From assembly GCA_963664845.1 (NCBI GenBank), contig OY761615.1, forward strand, positions 3,534,001-3,598,000: 64,000 nt of DNA, read 5' to 3'. The notes beneath the pieces were generated by a model. That model made no database searches. It was not told where the DNA came from and was given only the letters and a program-made list of their open reading frames with translations. The stretch is from CAIYTF01 sp963664845 (GTDB lineage Bacteria; Bacteroidota; Ignavibacteria; Ignavibacteriales; Ignavibacteriaceae). Position numbers and translations under genes: made by a program. Of this stretch, positions 24,483 through 33,333 are shown piece after piece. How positions within the stretch are numbered: position 1 is the first letter of the stretch; every line of letters starts with the position of its first letter.

Positions 24483-27455
24483 GTGAAATATTTTTATGTG
24501 TACCTTTGGCTTTTTCTGGGAACTGAATTATGTGCGCAATCAGGGGCATGGCTGCCCGGCGGTGCCGATGAAGCCCGCCCGCGGACCTTGCTTAAGCAAT
24601 CGGAAATTTCAGCCGTTAGGGCATCACTGTCAACGCCGGCGTTTAGTGGTTTGTATGGCGAGATATATGCCAATGCCCTTGCCGTGGCACCCAGCGAATC
24701 CACTGATGTCGCAAAACTTGCAAGAAGCCATATCGCAAAAAATGCCGCCTTCGTTCTCCTGATGAACAAACAATATGATTCGGGCTCCATTAACGATTTG
24801 GATCCTTCCACTGCAACGCAATTGCAGGCTAAGGTAATTTCGCTACTCGAAAACATTGCCGCCGATGTAGACCGGATCACCATCGTAAATCCGGCAATTT
24901 ATGACAGTTGGCAATGGCGCAGTAAGGAGTTAATAGACTATGCATGTGCTTACGACATCATGCTCGGAGCCGGTGTTGACGAAACAATGCTTGCAACCGG
25001 CAAAGCCAGGATCCAGACCTTTGCTGCAAATCTCTATACCGAATCAACCCGGATGATTGCGCCACCCACCTATCCTGTAAGCTTTTTTGATCTTGTATTT
25101 AACAACCACGCGCTGATGACTGCATCAGCATTGGGAATGGCAGCAGTGGCACTGAACGATGCGACCAGCACCGATGCCGCTGCCCAGCCCCAAAGCTGGA
25201 TCAACGTAGCAATGTGGAATATTGAGAATGTTTTTTTTGTGGCTGATAATCGGCAAAGTGAGCCCGGTGTGATGGCCGGTTATTATGAGGGTCCGGGCTA
25301 TCTCAGATACAGCATGCGCAATTGCCTCCCCTTCTTCCGCGCGATGGGCTATTTCCTGCCTGCTTCTGCGCCGTTGCAATATACCTGGAATTATACACCC
25401 AGGACTATAGCAAATCCATATACTGACAGCAGGTATGAGTACATCTACGATTGGGTGACAAAGATCAGGATGCCTGACGGCAGAATTCCATCGGTTGAGG
25501 ACACCTATATGACCGATTACTTTCCGGAACTTGCCTTGACAGGCAAAACAAAATATAACTGGGTTAATGCCTATACCAAATTAGCTAATTCAAATTCCTT
25601 ATCCTCACAACTAACCGGTTCCGGGGTTGACCTGCGCGCTAATTATATTGCTGCCTCCCCCGCGGTGGGAACGTTCCCGGATAGCGCGTTGGTGGCTTTG
25701 CCGGCATCCGGCAATATGGTGTTTCGCTCGGGATTCGATTCATCAGCAATTTATATGCACGTGGCCGGGAAAAACGGCAATGCCCGTGTTAATTCATTTG
25801 GGCACAACCAGGCTGATGTATCCAGTTTCATGATCTGTGCAAAAGGCGAAATACTGGCACTTAATCCCGGTTATATAAGCTATGACCGGCGAAGTGAAGT
25901 TGGAAATGCGGGCAATCACAACATGATCCTGGTAGATGGCGCGGGTCCGCTCATTGGGGATCCGCAATATGCACATGATACTGACGGCTATATTCAGAAA
26001 ACGTTTTATACCCCGATGTTATCATATGGTGAGGTAGCAACGGCTTATGGAGATGCAGCTATCACCCGGCGATTCCTTTTTGTTCGGAACTCATATTTTA
26101 TTAATGCTGATTTTATTTCTGCAGGCGCAGCGCACAATTTCACATGGCAGTTGCATGGCTATGGAATTGAAAATGGCAGCGCTTCTGACGAAGGGGTGTT
26201 TTTTGACAGTCTGAGCAGAGAAGAAGGGGTATGGCAGAAGGGCAGTGAGTCGCTTAAGATGCACACCACTGTTTCCGGTGGGATGAGCTCCTTCCAGAAA
26301 GTGACGAGTGAGCACGAGTTTAGCTACAATGTTTCCAAAAACCACACTGCCGTTTATGCCAATAAAAATGGGGTAACAAATGCAGAGTTCCTGACAGCAC
26401 TTTGTCCCTATACCGTTTCATCACCTCAGGTAACAACATTGCAGGCATCCCCGCTGACAGCGCTAAGGGTGCTTCAAGACACGCACACTGATGTTGTCTT
26501 CACGCAGGAAGGCACTGGGCTGGTTGCGTTAGACAGCATGGTAAGCGGTTTTGCACATACATTGACCTCCGATGGTGCAGTTACCTTTTTCTCAACTGCA
26601 AATGTTTCCGGGGATTTTGATCAGGCATTTTTGAAAAATGGGTTCCAACTTAACTATGGCACCCGCGATATTATTCATGCAACCGTACGAAGCGATATTG
26701 CTTTACAGTTGACCGGTGACCTGACCTGGCAGGGATATGTTGGCAGCGCCAATACACTTCGTCTGAATGTAAACGGCAACGTACAGTCGGTGTCCGGAAG
26801 CGGCGTGCAATCATGGATGCAGGCGGACAGTGCTCATGCATCCATCACTTTTTCGGGCCCCTCAAATTTTACAATAGTGATGGATTCATTTCTGCCTGTT
26901 GAACTGGTCTCTTTCAGCGGATCGGTAGCAGGTAGCACTGTGAAACTTTCATGGGCCACGGCTTCGGAAGTTAATAATTATGGCTGGGAAATAGAGCGCA
27001 CAACGCGGGAGAATGTCGCATGGGAATCAATTGGCTTTGTGCAGGGAAACGGAAATTCGGTTGCCCCCAAGTCCTATACCTGGACTGACGCAAAGCCGGT
27101 TGCCGGAGAGAACCTGTACCGGCTGAAACAGAAGGACGTGGATGGGAAAATTTCATACGGCCCCATGATTTCGGTGGTTGTTCCGGTTGCCAGGACCTGT
27201 TCCCTTGAGCAAAACTACCCAAACCCATTCAATCCAACCACGGTAATTGCCTATACCATTCCCGATGCTGCCAAGGTCACCTTATCGGTCTTTGACATAA
27301 CCGGCCGACAGGTAGCCCTGGTGGAAAATGGCCTGAAGGCTGCCGGGCGTCATGAAATCGTGTTTGGTGCCGGAAATTTGCCCAGTGGATGCTATTTTTA
27401 CACAATTCGTGCCGGCAGCTTCCTGGCAACAAAGAAGCTGATGGTGGTGAAGTAG
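24483..27455 (+). CDS. Secreted heparinase/alginate-lyase-like polysaccharide lyase with type IX sorting domain
   Basis: A 990-residue exported protein starting at GTG 24483 with a signal peptide (FYVYLWLFLGTELCAQ). Residues ~30-400 are an alpha-helical toroid-like region (FNNHALMTASALGMAA, YYEGPGYLRYSMRNCLPFF, VTKIRMPDGRIPSVEDTY) and ~410-800 a beta-rich region (NSFGHNQADVSSFMICAKG, GNHNMILVDG), the pattern of heparinase II/III- and alginate-lyase-type polysaccharide lyases. Candidate catalytic residues include the His in NNHAL, the Tyr in YYEGPGY and the His in FGHNQAD. Then follow a fibronectin-like module (VKLSWATASEVNNYGWEIE) and the sorting domain with QNYPNPFNPTT. It should be secreted to degrade an acidic or amino polysaccharide; the exact substrate is unknown. 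Confidence 0.7.
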   Translation: MKYFYVYLWLFLGTELCAQSGAWLPGGADEARPRTLLKQSEISAVRASLSTPAFSGLYGEIYANALAVAPSESTDVAKLARSHIAKNAAFVLLMNKQYDSGSINDLDPSTATQLQAKVISLLENIAADVDRITIVNPAIYDSWQWRSKELIDYACAYDIMLGAGVDETMLATGKARIQTFAANLYTESTRMIAPPTYPVSFFDLVFNNHALMTASALGMAAVALNDATSTDAAAQPQSWINVAMWNIENVFFVADNRQSEPGVMAGYYEGPGYLRYSMRNCLPFFRAMGYFLPASAPLQYTWNYTPRTIANPYTDSRYEYIYDWVTKIRMPDGRIPSVEDTYMTDYFPELALTGKTKYNWVNAYTKLANSNSLSSQLTGSGVDLRANYIAASPAVGTFPDSALVALPASGNMVFRSGFDSSAIYMHVAGKNGNARVNSFGHNQADVSSFMICAKGEILALNPGYISYDRRSEVGNAGNHNMILVDGAGPLIGDPQYAHDTDGYIQKTFYTPMLSYGEVATAYGDAAITRRFLFVRNSYFINADFISAGAAHNFTWQLHGYGIENGSASDEGVFFDSLSREEGVWQKGSESLKMHTTVSGGMSSFQKVTSEHEFSYNVSKNHTAVYANKNGVTNAEFLTALCPYTVSSPQVTTLQASPLTALRVLQDTHTDVVFTQEGTGLVALDSMVSGFAHTLTSDGAVTFFSTANVSGDFDQAFLKNGFQLNYGTRDIIHATVRSDIALQLTGDLTWQGYVGSANTLRLNVNGNVQSVSGSGVQSWMQADSAHASITFSGPSNFTIVMDSFLPVELVSFSGSVAGSTVKLSWATASEVNNYGWEIERTTRENVAWESIGFVQGNGNSVAPKSYTWTDAKPVAGENLYRLKQKDVDGKISYGPMISVVVPVARTCSLEQNYPNPFNPTTVIAYTIPDAAKVTLSVFDITGRQVALVENGLKAAGRHEIVFGAGNLPSGCYFYTIRAGSFLATKKLMVVK

Positions 27456-27490
27456 AGACAATAGGTTCACCTTAGTGAAATTTGTGCAGA

Positions 27491-27520
27491 GTGTCATTCC
27501 CACGAAGGTGGGAATCTACC
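27491..27520. repeat. REP-like palindromic element
   Basis: attcccac-gaag-gtgggaat (27496-27515) is a perfect 8-bp stem with a GAAG loop, preceded by gtgtc and followed by ctacc. It matches the element at 24146 and lies 36 bp after the polysaccharide-lyase stop. Confidence 0.6.
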
Positions 27521-27773
27521 TAATTCTTGCTTCATAAGTAACGATTTAATGATTAGCGCCTACCAGACTGCGTTAAGTTGACACCATCGGTGAGGTTGGT
27601 GAAGAGCGCTATCTTCACCACGAATTGAATTATCGGTTACCTGTTTAATTTATATTGACAATTGCCGTGATTATGCATAAATTATCTATATAATTTGAAT
27701 TTATGGCTATATAGCTGTAAAAATTATCAAAAATGTATATGTTTGTGTTTATATACAGCAAAAAAGGTCTGAT

Positions 27774-28979
27774 ATGATAAAAATAGATGAAATAAAAATC
27801 CGCAATTTCAAGAATATTCAATCCGCAGATATTGTCTTAAACGACTATAACCTGATAGTGGGCCCTAATAACTCCGGCAAATCAAATTTTCTGCAAGTAT
27901 TCAAATTTCTTGACTGGCTATTCTCTTCCTCTATTGATGATGTTAAATATGCGTTTGAATCTGATTATTTTGGCCCTATTGGAAGGGTAAAGCCAAGTAT
28001 TGCATCTTACCCAACAGAGACTGAGTTGGAATTAAAATTTTCGAATAGTTCAACAGGGCTTATATTCGACTACATGATTTCAATACTCTGGAAACCTTCT
28101 GCTGATGATGAATTTATCGGTAGAATTAGTCGGGAATATTTTTGTTACAAAGCAGCCAACAAACCAGGCCGCTTTATTAAGGTTTTTGAAAGAACAAGCA
28201 ATAGTGTTCAGTTTGGCGAAGAATATGGTAACACGAAAATCATTGATGAGGTGCAAAGTTTTTTTAGTGTTCTCAGGTTATTGTATGTCTTACCTGATAA
28301 TAAGAATCCCTATAATAATGAAGTTGAATCATTGAGTGATCTTGTTAAAAATCCGGTTTACTATTTTGCAAGCAATGAATTGAATAATGCTTCGTATCAA
28401 ATCAGGAAAGATGAATTTGGTAGAATAATCGCTTTCGATCTTGCTGAAGAGATATCGAAGATAATTGAGGCGGGGAAGATAAAGCTATTCAAATCAGTTT
28501 TATTTTCAACACTCAAAATACGTGATGTGAAATTAATAGAGCCTTCTGTCGGCGCACCACCATACGAACATAGAAATGTATTATTTGGACATTTTGATAG
28601 TTATAAGTCAAGTTCTCTTTTATCTGACGGATCTGTTTTGATGATCTCCTTGTTGACAAAAATCCTATCCTCAGACAATTCAATCCTGCTCATTGAAGAG
28701 CCGGAAAACTCATTGCACCCCAAGGCCCTGGTAGAGTTGAACAAATTCATGAACAGTTTTACGGACGAGAAGCAGTTTATTATTGTTTCTCACTCGCTCA
28801 CCCTACTTAATTTAGCCAATCCAAAGGATGTTATCATCGCCAAAAGTGACGAAAACGGACAAAGTACATTGGAAAATGTATCAGGGAGAAAGGATATTCT
28901 TAAGAAACTCAAAAGCGGGTATGCGGATTTCAGCGATATTGTCTTCTTTCCGGAAAATTCCGAAAATGAATTTGATTGA
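27774..28979 (+). CDS. AAA-family (OLD/SMC-like) ATPase of a putative two-gene defence module
   Basis: A 401-residue ABC/SMC-type ATPase of the AAA_15/AAA_21 kind. It starts IKIRNFKNIQSADI as OLD/RecF-like proteins do. Walker A is GPNNSGKS (residues 30-37), the signature-like region is SDGSVLM, Walker B is ILLIEEPENSLHP (about 303-315) with catalytic Glu308/309, and the switch histidine is His340 in IVSHS. There is no nuclease domain in this chain; a separate TOPRIM-like protein starts 9 bp later. Similar ATPase/TOPRIM pairs (RloA-RloB, PARIS AriA-AriB and relatives) are known phage-defence or toxin systems. The gene is more AT-rich than its neighbours, with frequent ATA/AAT codons, suggesting recent acquisition. 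Confidence 0.8.
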   Translation: MIKIDEIKIRNFKNIQSADIVLNDYNLIVGPNNSGKSNFLQVFKFLDWLFSSSIDDVKYAFESDYFGPIGRVKPSIASYPTETELELKFSNSSTGLIFDYMISILWKPSADDEFIGRISREYFCYKAANKPGRFIKVFERTSNSVQFGEEYGNTKIIDEVQSFFSVLRLLYVLPDNKNPYNNEVESLSDLVKNPVYYFASNELNNASYQIRKDEFGRIIAFDLAEEISKIIEAGKIKLFKSVLFSTLKIRDVKLIEPSVGAPPYEHRNVLFGHFDSYKSSSLLSDGSVLMISLLTKILSSDNSILLIEEPENSLHPKALVELNKFMNSFTDEKQFIIVSHSLTLLNLANPKDVIIAKSDENGQSTLENVSGRKDILKKLKSGYADFSDIVFFPENSENEFD

Positions 28980-28988
28980 CATCCGGCA

Positions 28989-29591
28989 ATGAACCCAAAC
29001 TCGATACTCTTTTTATATGAAGGAGAGACGGAGAGAGAGTTTTACAATATTTTGTTTCAGACCTGTGTCGAACAACGAAGCATTCGTATCACAAAATCCA
29101 ACATGCATGGTGTCGGGAACATTAACAAAAAGGTGAAGAAAAAAATCGCCGCATTTCTGGATGATAAAAAATCGATGGGCCAAAACAAAATCACGGTGAT
29201 AGTAGCACATGATCGTGACGGGGACCGGGCGACCGAATCCAAATTGAATGTGATGGGGCTCAAAGAACAATTTTGCTTAAAGAAATCACGCGTTGAGGAC
29301 ATTTGGGAGGTTATTGCGACCAAAGACCTTGAAACCTGGCTGTTTCATGATGTTGAGGGACTTTTTGACTTTCTGAATATTCCGCAAAAGAAGCGAAATT
29401 ATGCAAAATATCTGAATGTTGAATCCCTGAATAATGTTTCATTGTCGTCTCTTTTCAGAACTTGCGACAAATTATATTTGAAAGGTGACAAAGCAGAAGG
29501 CCTGCTTCTTAAACTGGATATCCGAAAGATTTTGGCGAAAGTGCCTGAACTTCAGGACTTGGTGGTCCAAATTAATTCTTTGTGTATTTAG
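28989..29591 (+). CDS. TOPRIM-like (DUF4276/RloB-type) effector partner of the ATPase
   Basis: A 200-residue protein with the two acidic hallmarks of TOPRIM folds: Glu11 in LFLYEGETEREFY after the first strand, and the triple-Asp motif HDRDGDR (Asp75, Asp77, Asp79) after the second. A segment KDLETWLFHD (about 128) resembles the E-x-W-L motif of DUF4276 proteins. TOPRIM domains in such pairs act as nucleases on DNA or RNA, unleashed by the ATPase; that activity is inferred here, not shown. The gene begins 9 bp after the ATPase and must be co-transcribed. It ends 200 bp before the ribosomal-protein promoter, so the module sits in a gap beside housekeeping genes. Confidence 0.7.
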   Translation: MNPNSILFLYEGETEREFYNILFQTCVEQRSIRITKSNMHGVGNINKKVKKKIAAFLDDKKSMGQNKITVIVAHDRDGDRATESKLNVMGLKEQFCLKKSRVEDIWEVIATKDLETWLFHDVEGLFDFLNIPQKKRNYAKYLNVESLNNVSLSSLFRTCDKLYLKGDKAEGLLLKLDIRKILAKVPELQDLVVQINSLCI

Positions 29592-29788
29592 TAGCGACAG
29601 GGGTAAGCTGCCCTGAAAATGACTTGGTAGCCCTGAAGATTGCCCGAATGTCTGTTGGCCGGAAACGGCAAATTTCGGCCAAATCCTCATAATTTATCGT
29701 TAATTACGCACACATGACCCCTCTTCCGCCGCAAAACGCGCATTTTCAGGAATTAAATTCCAGCATAATAAAATTTCCCCCTGTAAAT

Positions 29789-29817
29789 TTGACTTTTTGG
29801 ATAAGTATTGCTATTTT
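29789..29817 (+). promoter_or_regulatory. Candidate housekeeping promoter of the rplM operon
   Basis: TTGACT (29789-29794), a 17-bp spacer and TATTTT (29812-29817) lie 46 bp ahead of the rplM GTG start. Position and spacing fit a sigma-70-type promoter. Not proven; other AT-rich hexamers are nearby. Confidence 0.4.
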
Positions 29818-29862
29818 AGTGGTTCTGTATTGGAATGTAAAGTTTTTTTTGGAGGTACTTCA

Positions 29863-30303
29863 GTGAAACAAGAAAGAATCACAAGATTTTTTCCACCCGA
29901 GCAAGCAAATAGAAAATGGTATATTGTCGATGCTTCGGGTCAAACATTAGGACGTTTGGCAACCAAGGTTGCTTCAGTTATTCGCGGCAAAAATAAAGCG
30001 GAATTCACCCCGAATATGGATTCAGGCGATTTTGTTATTATTATTAATGCTGAAAAGGTGCAAATTGCCACCAAACGCGAAGAAAATAAGAAATATTATC
30101 ATTATTCAGGCTACCCGGGCGGCTTAAAAATCCGTTCCTTCCGCGAATTGCTTGAAAAAAAACCGGAATATGTGATTGAGCATGCAGTTCATTCTATGCT
30201 CCCCAAAAACCGTTTGGGAAGAAAGATCTGCAAAAAACTTAAAGTGTATCGCGGCGCTGACCACGGACACGAAGCACAACAACCGGAATTATTGAGTTTA
30301 TAA
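29863..30303 (+). CDS. rplM: 50S ribosomal protein L13
   Basis: L13 of the large ribosomal subunit, 146 residues from the GTG start at 29863, which has GGAGG at 29851-29855 seven bases upstream. Starting further upstream (29797) would add 22 unrelated residues across the RBS and promoter, so I reject it. Diagnostic segments are WYIVDASGQTLGRLAT, IRGKNK, YYHYSGYPGG, and AVHSMLPKNRLGR near the end. It is followed after 9 bp by rpsI, the usual L13-S9 pair. Confidence 0.97.
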   Translation: MKQERITRFFPPEQANRKWYIVDASGQTLGRLATKVASVIRGKNKAEFTPNMDSGDFVIIINAEKVQIATKREENKKYYHYSGYPGGLKIRSFRELLEKKPEYVIEHAVHSMLPKNRLGRKICKKLKVYRGADHGHEAQQPELLSL

Positions 30304-30312
30304 GGAGTTGGA

Positions 30313-30699
30313 ATGAACGATCAAATTTTTCTTGGCAGACGCAAAACATCAGTTGCAAGAGCCCTTTTCAAGAGCGGCAACGGAAAAATTACCATCAACG
30401 GCAGACCGTTGGATGTGTTTTTTAACCAACGCGATAATCGTGAAGACGTGTTATTGCCGTTGAACCTCACCGAAACTAACGGACAATATGACATCAACGT
30501 CCGTGTTAACGGCGGTGGAACAACCGGGCAATCTCAGGCTATCCGTTTGGCTATTTCCAAAGCCCTTATCGATTTTAATCCGGAATACCGTGCAAAACTT
30601 AAACCACTCGGCTTGCTCACAAGAGATCCCCGTATGGTTGAGCGTAAAAAATACGGTAGACCTAAAGCACGTAAGAGATTCCAGTTCTCTAAACGTTAA
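30313..30699 (+). CDS. rpsI: 30S ribosomal protein S9
   Basis: S9 of the small subunit, 128 residues. GRRKTSVARA at the N-terminus, GGGTTGQSQAIRLAISKAL in the middle, and the basic tail KKYGRPKARKRFQFSKR that reaches into the ribosomal P site are diagnostic. It has a GGAG-type RBS (aaggagttgga) and is coupled to rplM. A 116-bp gap separates it from rpsB. Confidence 0.98.
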   Translation: MNDQIFLGRRKTSVARALFKSGNGKITINGRPLDVFFNQRDNREDVLLPLNLTETNGQYDINVRVNGGGTTGQSQAIRLAISKALIDFNPEYRAKLKPLGLLTRDPRMVERKKYGRPKARKRFQFSKR

Positions 30700-30815
30700 T
30701 AGTTACAGTACATTATTTAATAACACTCATATTTCCAGATTTGCCCCCTGTGTCCTGCTCAAGGTGGGATGGACGGCAAAGATGAAGGAAATAGAAGACA
30801 AACAGGAGTAATAAC

Positions 30816-31571
30816 ATGGCTCAGATAGATATTCCACAATTAGTGGAAGCCGGTGCACATTTCGGACACCTTACCCGCAGATGGAATCCGAAGATGAAAC
30901 CCTTTATCTTTATGGAAAGAAACGGGATTCACATCATCGATCTTAAAAAAACTTTACACCAAATACAGGTTGCCGCAGATGCAATGACCAAAATTGTATC
31001 TGAAGGAAACAAGATTCTTTTTGTAGGGACTAAAAAACAAGCACAGAATATCATCGACACTGAAGCCAGAAGAAGTGATATGTTCTGGGTTTCTCAACGG
31101 TGGTTGGGCGGAATGCTCACCAACTTCTCCACCATCAGAAAAAGCATCAAAAGACTTCACACCATTGTGAAATCAGAAACTGATGGTACTTTCGAAAAAA
31201 TCACCAAAAAAGAACGTTTGATGCTTACCCGCGAAAAAGCAAAACTTCGCTCGGTTCTCGAAGGCATCGAAAACATGATGCGCCTTCCGGGTGCTATCTT
31301 CGTCGTCGATATCAAAAAAGAAGCAATTGCCGTTCAGGAAGCCCGTCGGTTGAACATTCCCGTGTTCGCCATCGTTGACACTAATTGTGACCCCGATGTG
31401 GTAGACTATGTCATCCCGGCAAACGATGATGCGGTCAAGACAATTGAACTCATCACCAAACACCTGGCTAATGCAATTCTCGAAGGTGCTGCAAAGGAAA
31501 AAGAAGTACGTGCCGAACAGAGTGCTGACGCTGAACGCCAGACAAAAGAAAATGACAATAAAGAAAAATAA
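30816..31571 (+). CDS. rpsB: 30S ribosomal protein S2
   Basis: S2 of the small subunit, 251 residues. Segments LVEAGAHFGHLTRRWNPKM, GIHIIDLKKT, ILFVGTKKQAQ, RWLGGMLTNF and the late PVFAIVDTNCDPD are characteristic. The C-terminal tail (about 230-251) is highly charged and variable, as is usual. It is preceded by acaggagtaata (RBS) and followed 34 bp later by tsf, the conserved rpsB-tsf pair. Confidence 0.98.
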   Translation: MAQIDIPQLVEAGAHFGHLTRRWNPKMKPFIFMERNGIHIIDLKKTLHQIQVAADAMTKIVSEGNKILFVGTKKQAQNIIDTEARRSDMFWVSQRWLGGMLTNFSTIRKSIKRLHTIVKSETDGTFEKITKKERLMLTREKAKLRSVLEGIENMMRLPGAIFVVDIKKEAIAVQEARRLNIPVFAIVDTNCDPDVVDYVIPANDDAVKTIELITKHLANAILEGAAKEKEVRAEQSADAERQTKENDNKEK

Positions 31572-31605
31572 ATTTGAATCAGGACAGATAAAAGGTATAT
31601 AACAT

Positions 31606-32475
31606 ATGGCAGCTACAATAACCGCTTCCCTGGTGAACGAACTTCGTACCAAGAGTGGAGCCGGAATGATGGATTGCAAAAAAGCGCTCGTGGAATCCGA
31701 CGGTGATATGGAAAAAGCTATGGACATTCTTCGCAAGAAGGGTGCTGCCACTGCCGCCAAAAGAGCCGATCGCGCCGCACACGAAGGCGTTATTCTTACT
31801 AAAGTTTCAGATGACCGCCTCCAGGGCGCTATCATCGAAGTTAATTGCGAAACCGACTTCGTTGCCAAATCTGATGACTTTATGAATTTTGTGCAATCAG
31901 TGCTTGAAAAAACCTATACCGCTAAATCAGCGGATGCAGCAGCTTTGCTTGCTAAATATCCGGAATTAGTGGACGCTTTAAATGAAGTGATCGGAAAAGT
32001 CGGTGAAAAATCCGAAATTTCCCGCGTCTCACACACAACCGTTGAAAACGGCTATATTGCTGAATATGTACACCCCGGCAATAAAGTTGGTGTGATTCTG
32101 AAATTTGTGAATGTTGCAGCTGACAAGCACGAAGCATTTGCTCCGCTTGCACGCAATATCGCTGTTCAGGTTGCAGCAATGAAACCAATCAGCGTTTCAC
32201 GTGAAGATGTTGATAAAAACATCATTGCCAAGGAACTGGAAATCTATCGCGACCAGGCGAAGATGGAAGGAAAACCGGAAAATGTTATTGAACGCATTGC
32301 AACCGGAAGACTTGACAAATATTACAAGGAGATTTGTCTCCTTGAACAGGATTATTTCAAAGATCAGAGTAACTCGCGAACGATTGCTCAACTGATTGCC
32401 GAATTCAATAAAGAACAAGGCACGGCAGTTTCGATTCAATCCTTCACGCTGTATCAACTCGGCGGATCAAAATAA
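31606..32475 (+). CDS. tsf: Elongation factor Ts
   Basis: EF-Ts, the nucleotide exchange factor of EF-Tu, 289 residues. The N-terminal UBA-like domain LVNELRTKSGAGMMDCKKAL and the core EVNCETDFVAKSDDF are diagnostic. The C-terminal region ends TAVSIQSFTLYQLGG. A rho-independent terminator follows directly, so pyrH and frr, although next in line, may also have their own promoter or depend on read-through. Confidence 0.97.
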   Translation: MAATITASLVNELRTKSGAGMMDCKKALVESDGDMEKAMDILRKKGAATAAKRADRAAHEGVILTKVSDDRLQGAIIEVNCETDFVAKSDDFMNFVQSVLEKTYTAKSADAAALLAKYPELVDALNEVIGKVGEKSEISRVSHTTVENGYIAEYVHPGNKVGVILKFVNVAADKHEAFAPLARNIAVQVAAMKPISVSREDVDKNIIAKELEIYRDQAKMEGKPENVIERIATGRLDKYYKEICLLEQDYFKDQSNSRTIAQLIAEFNKEQGTAVSIQSFTLYQLGGSK

Positions 32476-32485
32476 ATTATTCAGT

Positions 32486-32519
32486 AAAGGTCTTAAGATT
32501 TCTTAAGACCTTTTTTTTT
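32486..32519 (+). terminator. Intrinsic terminator after tsf
   Basis: aaaggtctt (32486-32494) and aagaccttt (32505-32513) pair, the symmetry continuing inward (cttaaga / tcttaag), and nine T residues follow. It lies 11 bp after the tsf stop. Confidence 0.9.
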
Positions 32520-32551
32520 GCTTTTTGCAGCAACGGAAAGAGGATGTTTAT

Positions 32552-33262
32552 ATGTTGAAATTCAAACGGGTACTTCTAAAACTCAGCGGGGAATCGTTGA
32601 TGGGAAATAAAGGCTTTGGCATTGATCCCGATGTCCTTGATTTTTTTGGAACAGAAATTAAACAGGCGCATGATGCCGGCGCCGAAATCGGGCTTGTCAT
32701 CGGAGGGGGAAATATCTTCCGCGGACTTAATGCCCATACCCAGGGAATTGACCGTGTGACCGGCGACCAAATGGGTATGCTGGCAACCATGATCAATTCA
32801 CTGGCACTTCAGAATGCCTGCGAGCAAAAGGGAGTGTTCACCCGGCTTATGAGCGCCATCCACATGCAGGAAATTGCCGAGCCGTATATTCGCCGCCGCG
32901 CCATCCGCCACCTTGAAAAAGGAAGAGTCGTGATATTTGGAGCCGGTACCGGCCATCCCTATTTCAGCACAGATACCGCCGCATCGCTCAGGGCAGTGGA
33001 AATTGAAGCTGATGCCATTATGAAAGGAACCAGAGTTGATGGCGTTTTTGATTCCGATCCGGAAAAGAATAGCGATGCAAAAAAATTCGAAAATATTTCG
33101 TATATCGATGTGCTCAATCAAAATCTTCGCGTAATGGATCTGACGGCTGTCAGCCTGTGCAAAGAGAATAATTTACCTATGATAGTTTTCAATATGAACA
33201 AACCCGGAAATTTGCTTGCGGTTTTGCAGGGCGAAAACATCGGTACAATGATCAAAGATTAA
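32552..33262 (+). CDS. pyrH: Uridylate kinase
   Basis: UMP kinase, making UDP from UMP and ATP; bacterial hexameric amino-acid-kinase fold, not related to eukaryotic UMP kinase. From ATG 32552 (AAGAGG eight bases upstream) it has 236 residues, the family length. A TTG at 32525 would add nine residues but lies in the terminator's T-tract neighbourhood and lacks support. Key segments: FKRVLLKLSGESLMG, GLVIGGGNIFRG, TGDQMGMLATMINSLAL, GTGHPYFSTDTAA, GTRVDGVFDSDP. frr follows after 71 bp. Confidence 0.97.
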   Translation: MLKFKRVLLKLSGESLMGNKGFGIDPDVLDFFGTEIKQAHDAGAEIGLVIGGGNIFRGLNAHTQGIDRVTGDQMGMLATMINSLALQNACEQKGVFTRLMSAIHMQEIAEPYIRRRAIRHLEKGRVVIFGAGTGHPYFSTDTAASLRAVEIEADAIMKGTRVDGVFDSDPEKNSDAKKFENISYIDVLNQNLRVMDLTAVSLCKENNLPMIVFNMNKPGNLLAVLQGENIGTMIKD

Positions 33263-33333
33263 TTACGGCTTCAAACTTTCTTTTTCGCATACATTATATT
33301 TTGTATTTTTGAAAATCAATAATTGAGAGACTT

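Noticed and set aside
27774..29591. Calling the ATPase/TOPRIM pair PARIS or Gabija outright
   Set aside because: The parts agree in general, but the effector has DUF4276/RloB-like motifs rather than the AriB or GajB pattern, so I only call it a putative defence pair.
31173..31868. 231-codon minus-strand frame across rpsB and tsf
   Set aside because: It is a mirror of two certain coding regions and spans their intergenic gap; composition (Phe/Cys/Ile-rich) is that of an antisense frame.
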